A stretch of DNA of 64,000 bases from Bifidobacterium bombi DSM 19703. GTDB lineage: Bacteria; Actinomycetota; Actinomycetes; Actinomycetales; Bifidobacteriaceae. How positions within the stretch are numbered: position 1 is the first letter of the stretch; the number at the start of each line of letters is the position of its first letter. The stretch is from the NCBI RefSeq assembly GCF_000737845.1, contig NZ_ATLK01000001.1:1364001-1428000 (forward strand), given 5' to 3'. The notes beneath the pieces are model-generated. The model saw only the letters and a list, made by a program, of their open reading frames with translations, did not search any database and had not been told where the DNA came from. The translations under genes were made by a program, and so were the position numbers. This document shows, piece by piece, positions 17,856 to 27,413 of this stretch.

Positions 17856-18141
17856 CTTTTATAATGTCATTTACAGGCACTGGTGGTCTGAATTTCATCA
17901 TTCTACCTGCGTCATATTATCCAATTCTCCTCTTCCCTAGACACGCGGTGACATGACCGGTCACACTCACCGCCGGCTCGTCTACATGAGACTCGTCGTT
18001 CTAACCCAAGATTCGCAGGCGCTGCGCACAGGGCGACGGCAAGACGTATCACAGAGCTACAGCTACACTAGCGATCTCTTCCACTGTGACTGGCCGTATA
18101 GGGCAAGCGCATAATCCATCCATGCACCACGCCGACCTACG
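17856..18141. other. Intergenic region between tRNA-Leu and the S9 peptidase gene
   Basis: About 290 bases. I see no open frame with a ribosome binding site, no RNA gene and no clear hairpin next to the peptidase stop. Confidence 0.4.
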
Positions 18142-20718
18142 TCAGCATATCCCCAACGCATCATAGAGGAAATCCCTCTGGAGCGTCAGAAGGTTCTGAG
18201 CAACGGTCTCGTCGTTGGTCATGTGCGTGATTCCGACGAGCGGCAGATAGGTATGTGGCCGACCGGACGCCATAAGCGCCTGCGACAGGCGCAGGGAATG
18301 GGCTATGGTGACGTTGTCGTCCGCAAAGCCGTGAATCAGCATCAGCGGCCGTCTGAGCTTGGGTGCATCCGCCACAATGGAATTACGCTCATATACCTTC
18401 GGGTCCAGTCCCAAATATCGTTCAGTGTAATGCGTGTCATAGAGCGTCCAATCCGTAGGCGGAGCTCCGGCGCATGCCGCATGGATCACGTCAGGCGCGT
18501 CCAGAACGGCGAGCGCCGAAAGATAACCTCCGAACGACCAGCCGATCATGGCCACATGCTCGAGATCTGCATCAGGCGCCACCTGCGGCAAAGCGCGTAC
18601 GACCTCCACCTGGTCATCAAGGCTCGCATGCTTGAGATCCTCGAACATCTCTCGATCCCACAGAGGTCCGCGACCTGGGGTACCACGATTGTCCGCAGTA
18701 ACGACAAGGAAGCCCTGGTCGGCCCACCACTGTGACTCGCTGTAGAAAGCCCTGTTGAGCTGAACCTGCTGAGCGCCGGGTCCGCCATAGGGTTTGAGCA
18801 GCACCGGAAGTTTTTCGGCATGAGCCCACTTGCTGCTCACACTCGGCCGGGTGATGGCAACGTACATACGCCGTTCTCCGAGACGTACAAAACTCGTGTT
18901 CGGCATGAAGCCAGGGACTTCGGCATAATTGGCGATGGAATGCAACAACGATGAGGCATACCCTGAAACCCGAGTGAACACGTCCTGCGCAAACTCGCCG
19001 GCACGTTGTGATTCACCCGGTCCATCATCGACCCGGCAAGCAGAGCTTTCTTCGGTGGCTGCCGGATGCCGGACATCTTCCACCCACTCATGCGCCACGA
19101 AGGCATGCACCATCAGCCCGCGCTCTTCGCTCATTCCGCGTCCCATAAGGACAATGCCCTGACCTGTTCTGCTGGCGCTCCAATCGCCAGGCTCCTGGTT
19201 GACCGGCGTCAGGGAACCGTCGTAGGCGATGGTGACCACATCCATGCTGCGGGCATCATGCGCCTGCCCCGTCTCACTGTCGTTCTTGTCCAGCCATTCC
19301 GAGGGAAGCGCCGCGTTCGGGTCGCCGGCTACCGCCGCAGCATCAGCCAGCTCCGGCGTACGTTGTACCACGACAAGCACATTCTCATCGTTCACGTCAA
19401 GTACGGAGCGCACCTGCCATCCGGTAGGGGTGAACGGACGCCCGTCAATCGTAAGCCGATTGGTGTTGGCATCCATGTCGTTTATCGCGCAGACGAGACG
19501 CCCATCGGGAGTAAGTGCCGGAACACCGGGAAACAGATCAAGCCACTGCGGATTCTCGTGCTCCTGCATCAAGGAAGTGGTACCGTCCGGTTCAATGGAA
19601 AGCACCTGGTCATGGTTCTGCCGTCTGTTCTGTACCAGCATGACCGGCCTGTGTCCATCGGTCCAGCTCAGGGATGCCAAGTACTCATAGGCGGATTCGT
19701 CCCACTGCACCTGACGAATCTCACAGCCTCGATACTCCCCGGACTCACTGAAGTCCAGAGCAGCGAGCGACAACGTCACCTTGGCGTTGCCAGTAAGCGC
19801 ACGCGGATACCGTCTGCTCTCCGCACCATGTTCAGGCTCGCTCGGATCACTGATATACCATGTGGGTTCATCACTGGAATCGAAACTTTCAAACAGTATC
19901 TCACTGCTGTCCGGCGCCCACCAGAATCCGTCGTAACGGTCCATCTCCTCGCCGGCGACGAACTCGGCCAGACCGATCCGGTGTGTTCGCGGATCGGCGC
20001 CGGCGGCGATGCGTGCCACTTCATGCACGGCATCCCCATCGGCGCCTTCGACGGTGTCGTCACCGACATCGACCAGCACAAGCCGAGACCCGGTGCTATA
20101 TGCAATATGCGAACCGTCAGGGGATATGTGCGGGTTGAGCACGGGCCGCCACTGCGGATCCGAAAGCGCCTCGGCCGCGACCTCACGGGTCGCCCGCCTA
20201 ACCTCGCCTCCGTCGGAAGCCTTCACGGCTGCCGACACATCAGTGAGGAACAGCTTGGAATCGAGGGTAAACGCCACACGGCGACCCATCGCGTCTACGC
20301 AATAGGAGACGATGCCTGCACCGCCTTCACGCATACGCTCCCTACGGGCGCGTTCCTCAGGTGGAACGTCCTCGGAATCGGCGTTAGCCAGTAAGTCACG
20401 CGGATCCGCGAGCTTGACCTCACGGCCCGCATCCCCACAGATGCGCGAACCGTGCGCACCATCATCCGCATCGATGACGCTCAGCCACAGGGATGTCGCC
20501 AAATCCACGGGCCCGTCGGAACGCAGGAACAACGCAAGTCCGCCGTCTCCGACGACCGTTGCGGACCGAGGGGCGCCGGCACGGAAGCGAAGCGTGCGCG
20601 CGTTCCGTCGCGGATACTGACGAATCGCTTCGGACTCGTCCAAGGGCTCACGCCCGTCCAATCCGACGACATCGCCGGTACCGGAGTAAGCCTTACTTGA
20701 ATTCCTCTGTTCGACCAT
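18142..20718 (-). CDS. S9 family peptidase, dipeptidyl-peptidase IV-like
   Basis: An 858-residue serine peptidase: an N-terminal DPPIV-type beta-propeller (about 50-590) and a C-terminal alpha/beta hydrolase domain. The catalytic triad reads Ser738 (GWSFGGY), Asp810 (GFADDNV) and His842 (GITHM). The propeller keeps the EEMDR-like GEEMDRYDGFWWAPDS segment whose Glu residues bind the substrate N-terminus in DPPIV. No signal peptide is visible, so it is probably cytosolic and trims proline-containing peptides. The start at 20718 (MVEQRNSS) is preferred because a strong hairpin (20745-20770) lies immediately upstream and would fall inside any longer reading. Confidence 0.9.
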   Translation of the reverse strand: MVEQRNSSKAYSGTGDVVGLDGREPLDESEAIRQYPRRNARTLRFRAGAPRSATVVGDGGLALFLRSDGPVDLATSLWLSVIDADDGAHGSRICGDAGREVKLADPRDLLANADSEDVPPEERARRERMREGGAGIVSYCVDAMGRRVAFTLDSKLFLTDVSAAVKASDGGEVRRATREVAAEALSDPQWRPVLNPHISPDGSHIAYSTGSRLVLVDVGDDTVEGADGDAVHEVARIAAGADPRTHRIGLAEFVAGEEMDRYDGFWWAPDSSEILFESFDSSDEPTWYISDPSEPEHGAESRRYPRALTGNAKVTLSLAALDFSESGEYRGCEIRQVQWDESAYEYLASLSWTDGHRPVMLVQNRRQNHDQVLSIEPDGTTSLMQEHENPQWLDLFPGVPALTPDGRLVCAINDMDANTNRLTIDGRPFTPTGWQVRSVLDVNDENVLVVVQRTPELADAAAVAGDPNAALPSEWLDKNDSETGQAHDARSMDVVTIAYDGSLTPVNQEPGDWSASRTGQGIVLMGRGMSEERGLMVHAFVAHEWVEDVRHPAATEESSACRVDDGPGESQRAGEFAQDVFTRVSGYASSLLHSIANYAEVPGFMPNTSFVRLGERRMYVAITRPSVSSKWAHAEKLPVLLKPYGGPGAQQVQLNRAFYSESQWWADQGFLVVTADNRGTPGRGPLWDREMFEDLKHASLDDQVEVVRALPQVAPDADLEHVAMIGWSFGGYLSALAVLDAPDVIHAACAGAPPTDWTLYDTHYTERYLGLDPKVYERNSIVADAPKLRRPLMLIHGFADDNVTIAHSLRLSQALMASGRPHTYLPLVGITHMTNDETVAQNLLTLQRDFLYDALGIC

Positions 20719-20744
20719 GTCACCCAGTATAAAGGCAAGCCATG

Positions 20745-20770
20745 AAAGTACCGGCGGATGCCGGTACTTT
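20745..20770 (-). terminator. Terminator between the oxidoreductase and the S9 peptidase genes
   Basis: A perfect 11-base stem, AAAGTACCGGC with GCCGGTACTTT and a 4-base loop. The A and T ends make it usable on either strand. It lies 53 bases after the oxidoreductase stop on the minus strand. Confidence 0.82.
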
Positions 20771-20822
20771 GTTGAACGGCTCATGGTTCGCCTTTCAGAT
20801 CACCGGCCACGAACCATACGTA

Positions 20823-21458
20823 TCACCACATCGGCCTGTCTGCGTCCGTGCCGGGACGATCGATGCCGACGCTAGAGCGATTATCAAGCTGCTGATCGGC
20901 AAGAAGCCGCATAATATAGTCCGCAATCGACGCTCGGGAGATGGTTGTGCCTCGGAACAGCTTGCCTTTGCACGTGGTCTCATAGTCGGTGTCGGCCGCG
21001 TCGTCCATATAGGCTGCGCGGATGATGGTGTAGTTCACATCCGAATCCTCGATAATCGCCGCCGCACGGCGGGTATCCTCCATGACCTCGTGTCCGCAGC
21101 TTTCTTCGATCCAACGTCCGAATTCACCTGGAACCTCATGATACAACCCCAGCCCGGTGACATAAATCAGGCGTCTGACGCCATCGGCATCCATTGCCCT
21201 GACGATGTTCGCCGCCATCGGCTCAAAACGCCCACCCAAGTTGGCGTACACCACGTCCTGGCCTTTGACAGCCTCGACCAGTGCCGCATAATCGTTCACA
21301 TCACCTTCCACCACGGTCTCACGCTCCGGATCGGCATCGGTGATACGCTCCGAACGACGCAGGAACAGGGTCAGGTGCGCATCCTTCTCCTGCAGCAGAC
21401 GGCTGCGCACCAGTCGTGCTACCTGCCCGTAAGCCCCCAAAATAATGATGCCGGTCAT
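20823..21458 (-). CDS. NAD(P)-binding oxidoreductase, atypical SDR (NmrA/YwnB-like)
   Basis: A 211-residue Rossmann-fold protein. The N-terminus MTGIIILGAYGQVARLV is the glycine-rich dinucleotide loop (GAYGQVA variant), followed by FLRRSE, a basic stretch that would favour NADPH. Further SDR landmarks are GDVNDYAALVEAVKGQDVVY and LIYVTGLGLYHEVPGEF. No YxxxK catalytic motif is evident, as in NmrA-like atypical SDRs. The ATG at 21458 follows AAGGGAAGGG. Substrate unknown; it stands alone between two terminators and the purE promoter. Confidence 0.82.
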   Translation of the reverse strand: MTGIIILGAYGQVARLVRSRLLQEKDAHLTLFLRRSERITDADPERETVVEGDVNDYAALVEAVKGQDVVYANLGGRFEPMAANIVRAMDADGVRRLIYVTGLGLYHEVPGEFGRWIEESCGHEVMEDTRRAAAIIEDSDVNYTIIRAAYMDDAADTDYETTCKGKLFRGTTISRASIADYIMRLLADQQLDNRSSVGIDRPGTDADRPMW

Positions 21459-21786
21459 TCCCTTCCCTTTTCCCTTGGATGCACCACACCGGATGACGCT
21501 AATCCGAGCCATCCGCTTTCATCCACACCTAAGGCTATTCCTTCAAGCCTGCTCAAAGTCAAATGGCTTCTGTACCAATCCAGAGGGTGGGCGGCAGGTT
21601 TCCCAAAATGCGTTCCACTCACCTCTCGGTAGGAGCTCAGACGGGCACGCAGACGGCAGGACAAACCGGCTGACGGAAGGCGGCGTCTAGCCGGCCTAAA
21701 ATTCATCCGACCTGTGCGGAGCATCGGACTCCGACGTGTTCGCACCCAGCGGGTAATATCGGCCTTGTCCCTACCGGAGGTCTTAT

Positions 21787-22419
21787 ATGGCAACAGTGGC
21801 AGCTTCTCACAACAACGATTCATCCGAATTCAACGGCACCGATGTAGCCAATGCCCAAGAGGCCGGCGCCCCCGACGCACCCACACCCCCCGATAGGTGC
21901 CACGCACGCATCGAAGGGCATGGTGCCGATGAGGCACCTGAAGTGGCGGTCATCATGGGCTCAGCGAGCGATTGGGAGACCATGAGGCATGCCTGCCGTA
22001 CTCTCGAGCGATTTGGAGTGGCGTATTCGAAACAGGTCATCTCCGCCCACCGCACACCCGAACTCATGGCGAAGTTCGCACACGAGGCGCGGCGAGCTGG
22101 AATCAAAGTCATTATCGCAGGCGCAGGTGGTGCGGCGCATCTGCCCGGCATGGTGGCCGCACAGACCACGTTGCCGGTCATCGGCGTTCCGGTCCAATCA
22201 CATGCGCTTTCAGGTTGGGACTCGTTGCTCTCAATCGTACAGATGCCAGGCGGCATACCTGTTGCAACAACGGCCATAGGCAATTCTGGCGCAACGAACG
22301 CAGCTCTGCTGGCTGTGAGCATCCTAGGCCTCACGGATGCCGCACTCGCGGATCAATTACAGGACTATCGCGATTCCCTCAAGGAAAAGGTGGCTCAGAG
22401 CAATGCCCAGCTTATCTGA
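21787..22419 (+). CDS. purE: N5-carboxyaminoimidazole ribonucleotide mutase
   Basis: PurE converts N5-CAIR to CAIR in purine synthesis. The class I signature starts near residue 54 ([14 protein letters not shown]), with SAHRTPELM and the [17 protein letters not shown] loop that binds the substrate phosphate. The first 50 residues are a hydrophilic extension not needed for the fold; a start further in cannot be excluded, but GGAGG lies 5 bases before this ATG. The 3' end overlaps purK by 17 bases, so both are translated from one mRNA. Confidence 0.95.
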   Translation: MATVAASHNNDSSEFNGTDVANAQEAGAPDAPTPPDRCHARIEGHGADEAPEVAVIMGSASDWETMRHACRTLERFGVAYSKQVISAHRTPELMAKFAHEARRAGIKVIIAGAGGAAHLPGMVAAQTTLPVIGVPVQSHALSGWDSLLSIVQMPGGIPVATTAIGNSGATNAALLAVSILGLTDAALADQLQDYRDSLKEKVAQSNAQLI

Positions 22420-23638
22420 GGAAACGAACGGACGAATCGAACAACTTATGCCAGGGGCCACCATAGGCATCATCGGGGGCGGCCAACTCGGCCAGATGAT
22501 GGCCATCGCTGCGAAATACCACGGATTCCGCGTAGGCACCCTCGACCCTACGCCGGACTGCCCCTGCGCGCAGGTAGCCGACTGGCAGATTGTTGCGGAT
22601 TACGACGACGAGACCGCCATCCGCAATCTTGCTCAACGTAGCGACGTGCTTACCTACGAATTCGAAAACGTGAACGCCGACACCATCGACGCAGTCCGCG
22701 GCCAGGTCGCCGTGCCCCAAGGCACCGACCTTCTGCGGGTCACACAGGAACGCGTACACGAGAAAACCTTCATTAACCGCCATGGCTCCTTGACGGCCCC
22801 TTGGCGCGCAATACACAGCATCGAAGAATTGGAGGATGCACTGTCGGCCGTTGACGACGACGTGGACCCCGTACCGCCGAACTCACCTACGGATTGCCGC
22901 CGCAGATGCATCGGCTACCCCGCGGTGCTCAAGACGTGCAGCGGCGGTTATGATGGCCACGGACAGGATGTGCTGCGCGGGCCCGAAGACCTGGCACGCA
23001 TCCGCGAGCGCGCACGACAGAAAGGAGCGTTCCCTGCGAGCATACTCGAAGGCTTCGTCGATTTTGATTTCGAAGCGTCCGTGCTGGTCTGCGGCAATGG
23101 CAACAACTCCGATCTGGTGACTTTCCCCTTGGTGCGCAACGAGCACCGCCACAATATTCTGCACATGACCATCGCTCCCGCACAAGCCAAGCCGAGCATC
23201 GCGCAGGAGGCGCACGAGTTGGCAATCCGTCTGGCCAAAGGCTTCGAATTGGCGGGCACGCTGGCTATTGAACTGTTCATCACAAAAAGCGGGCAGGTCA
23301 TCGTCAACGAGCTTGCTCCACGACCGCACAATTCAGGCCATTACACCATCGAAGCCTGCTCGCTGGACCAATATGACGCACATATTCGCGGCATCGTGGG
23401 TTGGCCGTTGCCCAAGGTGAAGTTGCTTAGCCCTGCCGTCATGGTAAACGTCCTGGGCCAGCATGTGGAGCCTACTCGCCGGGTCATCCCCCTGCATCCT
23501 GAATGGAACGTGCACGACTACGGCAAGGGCGAGACCCGTCGCGACCGCAAAATGGGACACATCACGGTTCTCACCAACGATACGGCGCGTACCGTCGACG
23601 AGCTCGAAGCTACCGGCTGCTGGGACAATTTGGAGTAG
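22403..23638 (+). CDS. purK: N5-carboxyaminoimidazole ribonucleotide synthetase
   Basis: A 411-residue ATP-grasp enzyme that makes N5-CAIR from AIR, ATP and bicarbonate, the substrate of PurE. The nucleotide-loop-like [17 protein letters not shown] lies at about 21-37. The ATP-grasp core includes [33 protein letters not shown] and [22 protein letters not shown] short loop of about 20 residues ([19 protein letters not shown]) is inserted before the ATP-grasp lysine strand. The start within the purE end (22403) is preferred; 22448 is an alternative. Confidence 0.94.
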   Translation: MPSLSEETNGRIEQLMPGATIGIIGGGQLGQMMAIAAKYHGFRVGTLDPTPDCPCAQVADWQIVADYDDETAIRNLAQRSDVLTYEFENVNADTIDAVRGQVAVPQGTDLLRVTQERVHEKTFINRHGSLTAPWRAIHSIEELEDALSAVDDDVDPVPPNSPTDCRRRCIGYPAVLKTCSGGYDGHGQDVLRGPEDLARIRERARQKGAFPASILEGFVDFDFEASVLVCGNGNNSDLVTFPLVRNEHRHNILHMTIAPAQAKPSIAQEAHELAIRLAKGFELAGTLAIELFITKSGQVIVNELAPRPHNSGHYTIEACSLDQYDAHIRGIVGWPLPKVKLLSPAVMVNVLGQHVEPTRRVIPLHPEWNVHDYGKGETRRDRKMGHITVLTNDTARTVDELEATGCWDNLE

Positions 23639-23761
23639 TAGCGACGTCCGGGCGCAACCCACCCGGAACGCCAATCCGCCCAGACGCGGTTCGTTCGGCC
23701 ACTTTCGTATCGCTCGACGCCGCGCAACGGCGCACACGCACAACCGATTCGGCACAGCTGG

Positions 23762-25123
23762 CTATTTCAGCGCTTTGGCACCTATGTCATGACGATAGAA
23801 CATGCCGGTGGTGTCGGCGGCATCCAGAAGTTCATAGGCACGAACCTGCGCGTCGTGGATATCACGTGCCCTTGATGCAAGAAGAAGGACACGTCCGGAG
23901 CTCGCGGCCAGCGGTGCCTGCGACACGGTTTTCAGCATCGTCGAGGTGGTTCCGGTGATGTTGTTGGCAGTGCCCACGAAACTGTCCGAATCCGCCGCAC
24001 CGCTGAGGTCCTCCTCCACTGTGCCGATTTCGACGCCGGCGTAGAAGACGTGACTATCGGCATCGATGTCGATCAGAGGCACGTCCGCACCGGTTTTCAC
24101 CGCATTCGGATACCCTTCGGCCGCCAGCACCACGCCGACCACGGCATGATCCTCATCCCAAGTGAACGTGGGCTCGCGGTGATTGAGGATATCGTCAATG
24201 GCTTCGCCCAAATCGGAAGTCAGCAATGGCAGCACGACCTCAGCCTCCGGATCGCCGAACCGCGCGTTGAACTCAATCACCTTCGGCCCCTCATCCGTGG
24301 CGATGAGCCCCGCATAAAGCACGCCCGTAAACGGATTACCCTCATCAGCCATGGCCTTGACCGTCGGCCGCACGATAGTGTCGATTGCGGCGGTAACAAC
24401 GTTGTCACCGATTTGAGGCACCGGGCTATATGCACCCATGCCGCCCGTATTGGGTCCCTCATCACCATCGTAGGCACGTTTATGGTCCTGTGAGATGGGC
24501 ATGGGCCAGAAACGCTCGCCGTCTACGAAACTCATGAGCGAAAACTCCTGACCTTCAAGGTAGTCCTCCAGGACCACGCTCATTCCGGCGATGCCGAAAC
24601 GGCGATCCACAAAAATGCTCTGCAGTGCGTCAAGCGCGGTACGCTCATCCATTGCGACGGTCACACCTTTGCCGGCCGCCAGGCCGTCGGCCTTCACGAC
24701 GATGGGGGCACCGTGTTCGACGACATAGGCCTGGGCGCTGTCCAAATCTGTGAACGTACGGGAGGCGGCGGTAGGAATCCCGCGACTTTCCATAAGCGAC
24801 TTGGCGAATGTTTTGGAACCCTCAATCATCGCGGCCTTGCGTGTGGGGCCGAACGCCTTTATCCCCGCCTCAGTAAAGTCATCCACAATTCCCTCGACCA
24901 AAGGAACCTCAGGGCCTACGAACACCCAGTCGTAGCCGTTCGCCTTCACGAACTCAATGAGGGCCATGCGATTCTCCGGGTTGATTTTCATGGTGCGGAT
25001 GCCATCACGTTCCATACCGGGATTGCCCGGGGCCACCGTGACTTCCGAGACTCCGCCCCCTTTGAGCAGCGTATGTGCGATGGCATGCTCACGCGCGCCG
25101 GAACCGATGACCAAGACCTTCAT
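23762..25123 (-). CDS. purD: Phosphoribosylamine-glycine ligase (GAR synthetase)
   Basis: A 453-residue ATP-grasp enzyme that joins phosphoribosylamine and glycine, step two of purine synthesis. The N-terminus MKVLVIGSGAREHAIAHTL and the segment VTVAPGNPGM are diagnostic. The ATP-grasp region carries PIVVKADGLAAGKGVTVA, and GGMGAYSP and FNARFGDPEAEVVLP bind ATP and metal. A stretch rich in Asp/Ser/Thr near residues 380-405 is a lineage-specific insertion. It converges on purEK with 123 bases between the stops and no clear terminator there. GGGAG lies before the ATG. Confidence 0.96.
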   Translation of the reverse strand: MKVLVIGSGAREHAIAHTLLKGGGVSEVTVAPGNPGMERDGIRTMKINPENRMALIEFVKANGYDWVFVGPEVPLVEGIVDDFTEAGIKAFGPTRKAAMIEGSKTFAKSLMESRGIPTAASRTFTDLDSAQAYVVEHGAPIVVKADGLAAGKGVTVAMDERTALDALQSIFVDRRFGIAGMSVVLEDYLEGQEFSLMSFVDGERFWPMPISQDHKRAYDGDEGPNTGGMGAYSPVPQIGDNVVTAAIDTIVRPTVKAMADEGNPFTGVLYAGLIATDEGPKVIEFNARFGDPEAEVVLPLLTSDLGEAIDDILNHREPTFTWDEDHAVVGVVLAAEGYPNAVKTGADVPLIDIDADSHVFYAGVEIGTVEEDLSGAADSDSFVGTANNITGTTSTMLKTVSQAPLAASSGRVLLLASRARDIHDAQVRAYELLDAADTTGMFYRHDIGAKALK

Positions 25124-25410
25124 ATCTGTTCTCCCGACTGTATGGAGTTTCCCTGCGGGATGCCCCTACGTGGACTCCCACTTCCCCCCGTTCTTTCACT
25201 CAGCCGCCCTGAAGCGCCAAGTGGCGCCAAATCCATAGCAATCCGCTACACATATGGCATATATGACTTAAGATTACTCCCTAGATGGTAGGAACCCGGC
25301 AGCCACGGCAGGACTCGCAATAGGCTGGCTGTATCCCCTGACGCCTGTGCCATTTCGTCACTTCACCGTAGACCTGGCACAGGCCTGATTCATGCCCGCT
25401 CGACGGGTAC
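25124..25410. other. purD upstream region, possible structured leader
   Basis: About 290 bases before the purD start. On the minus strand near 25145-25190 GGAGT and ACTCC bracket an inner GGG/CCC pair, so the purD mRNA leader may fold. It does not match the purine riboswitch core as far as I can see. No gene is supported here. Confidence 0.3.
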
Positions 25411-25447
25411 GGAAAAGCGGCGGCACCTTCTTGGTTTGCCGCCGCTT
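25411..25447 (-). terminator. Terminator of the marR-ABC exporter unit
   Basis: A perfect 11-base stem, AAGCGGCGGCA with TGCCGCCGCTT, is followed on the minus strand by TTTTCC. It lies 48 bases after the stop of the second ABC gene. Confidence 0.9.
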
Positions 25448-25494
25448 CCATGGTATTCGAGGTCTTTCGTTTGCACCGCGTCTAAGGCAACGCC

Positions 25495-27330
25495 TTACGC
25501 GGGCAACTGCGAGAACTGACTGTTGTACAAATCGGCGTAGAAGCCGCCCTTTTTGAGCAGCTCGTCATGAGTGCCCCGTTCGACCACGTCGCCGTGGTTG
25601 ATCACCAGAATCATATCCGCGTCCCTGATGGTCGAAAGACGGTGCGCTATGACGAAGCTCGTGCGCCCTACGGTAAGCGCGTCCATGGCTTTCTGGATGA
25701 GCTCCTCCGTGCGGGTATCCACCGAAGAGGTGGCTTCGTCGAGGATGAGAATCGGCGCATCCTGAACCATGGCGCGGGCGATGGTCATCAGCTGACGCTG
25801 CCCTTGCGAAAGCGAAGAGTTCTCATCCAACACCGTGTCGTAACCCTGAGGAAGCGATTGGATGTAACGGTCCAAGCCGACGGCCTTGCACGCGCTTCGA
25901 ATCTGTTCGTGTGTCACTCCCCCCTTGGCGTATGCTATGTTCTCATTGACCGTTCCGTGGAACACCCAGGTATCCTGCAACACCATCGAGAACTGCTCAT
26001 GCACGTTGGCGCGCGGGACGGACGCGGTGTCGATGCCGTCTATGGATATGGAACCGCCATTAAGATCATAGAAACGCATCAACAGATTGACCAGCGTCGT
26101 CTTGCCGGCACCTGTCGGCCCGACGATGGCCACCTTCTGTCCGGCCTTGACGGAGGCGGAAAAATCGTTGATGATGGTTTTGCCCGGCTCATAGCAGAAA
26201 TTGACGTCCTTGAACTCCACGTCGCCCTTCACCCTCTGCGGGTGGCCCTCGGCATCACGACCGAGCAAGGCCCGCTTGCCCGATTCGTCGCTCATTTCCG
26301 GTTCCTCCAGGAAGGTGAAGACGCGTTCCGAGGCGGCGGCGCAACGCTGAAGGTTCTGCATGGCCTGGGCGAACTGGGCAAGGGGCTGCGTGAAGAGGCG
26401 CACGTACATCATGAAGGCGACGATGACGCCGAATTCGATCTTACCGTTCAGCGCCAAGGAGGCGCCCACGATGCACACGACCACGAAACTGAGGTTCGCG
26501 ATGAAGTTCATCATCGGGTTCATCAGGCCCGACAGGAACTGGCTTTTCCAAGCGGAGTCATAAAGGTCATCATTGTACTTTTCGAACTGGCGAATGGAGT
26601 CAGCCTCGCCGTTGTAGGCTTTGACGATGACATGACCCGAATACATCTCCTCGACGTGCCCGTTCACCTCGCCCAACGCCACTTGCTGACGTATGAAGTA
26701 TTCCTGCGAAGCCTTCATGACAATGACCATGAGCACGCCACCGACCGCCGCAACAACAATCGCGCACACCGTCATCAGGACGTTGTTCCAGAACATCATT
26801 ACCAGAGCACCGACGAACAAGGTGATGGAAGTGATGAGGCTTCCCAAGGACTGCCCCAGTGTCTGGGCGATGGCATCGACATCATTGGTTATGCGCGAAA
26901 GAACATCGCCGTAGCTGGTCCTATCGAAATAGCTCAACGGCAGACGGTTGATTTTGCGCGAGATGTCGTCACGCAGCGACTGTGCCGTATGCTGCGTGAC
27001 GTTGGCCATCATCCACTGCTGGACGTACCCCAGCAACGCATACGCCAGATACAGCGCAACCAGCGTCCAGGCGATGCGGGTGACTGCTCCCATGTCGATG
27101 GATCCCAAAACGGGACGGCCATGCACGATGGCAGGCAAGCCCTTGGCTATCTCGTTGGTCATGTTCTTGAGCATGTTGGGCCCTGCAATCTGGCAGATCG
27201 TCCCTATGGCCCCCAAAACCAAGGCGATGACCACCATTGGCAGGTATCTTTTGCAGTAGCTGACGAGTTTTTTCATCACACCTGCGAAATCGGCGGGTTT
27301 CTCGGCCACGCCCCTCATTCTTCTTGGCAT
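25495..27330 (-). CDS. ABC exporter half-transporter, canonical ATP site partner
   Basis: A 611-residue fusion of a six-helix transmembrane domain (about 25-340) and an ATPase domain. Motifs are complete: Walker A GPTGAGKTTL, Q-loop FSMVLQDTW, signature LSQGQRQ, Walker B ILILDEATSSVD with catalytic Glu, and H-loop IAHRLSTI. It follows the other ABC gene after 83 bases on the same strand, and the two are expected to form a heterodimeric multidrug-type exporter. AAGGAAG precedes the ATG at 27330. Control by the upstream marR gene is likely. Substrate unknown. Confidence 0.93.
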   Translation of the reverse strand: MPRRMRGVAEKPADFAGVMKKLVSYCKRYLPMVVIALVLGAIGTICQIAGPNMLKNMTNEIAKGLPAIVHGRPVLGSIDMGAVTRIAWTLVALYLAYALLGYVQQWMMANVTQHTAQSLRDDISRKINRLPLSYFDRTSYGDVLSRITNDVDAIAQTLGQSLGSLITSITLFVGALVMMFWNNVLMTVCAIVVAAVGGVLMVIVMKASQEYFIRQQVALGEVNGHVEEMYSGHVIVKAYNGEADSIRQFEKYNDDLYDSAWKSQFLSGLMNPMMNFIANLSFVVVCIVGASLALNGKIEFGVIVAFMMYVRLFTQPLAQFAQAMQNLQRCAAASERVFTFLEEPEMSDESGKRALLGRDAEGHPQRVKGDVEFKDVNFCYEPGKTIINDFSASVKAGQKVAIVGPTGAGKTTLVNLLMRFYDLNGGSISIDGIDTASVPRANVHEQFSMVLQDTWVFHGTVNENIAYAKGGVTHEQIRSACKAVGLDRYIQSLPQGYDTVLDENSSLSQGQRQLMTIARAMVQDAPILILDEATSSVDTRTEELIQKAMDALTVGRTSFVIAHRLSTIRDADMILVINHGDVVERGTHDELLKKGGFYADLYNSQFSQLPA

Positions 27331-27413
27331 GTTTTCTTCCTTAGTTCAACGTTAACGTTTTCCTGTTCGACATGGGCCCGTATCGGCGCTCCAAAAACGG
27401 GCCGCACCACGGT

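Noticed and set aside
19066-20394. A 442-codon plus-strand frame opposite the S9 peptidase
   Set aside because: It is antisense to a gene with an intact catalytic triad; it has no start signal and no family resemblance.
25140-25230. Purine riboswitch before purD
   Set aside because: A stem can form, but the conserved three-way junction loops of the purine aptamer are not recognisable.
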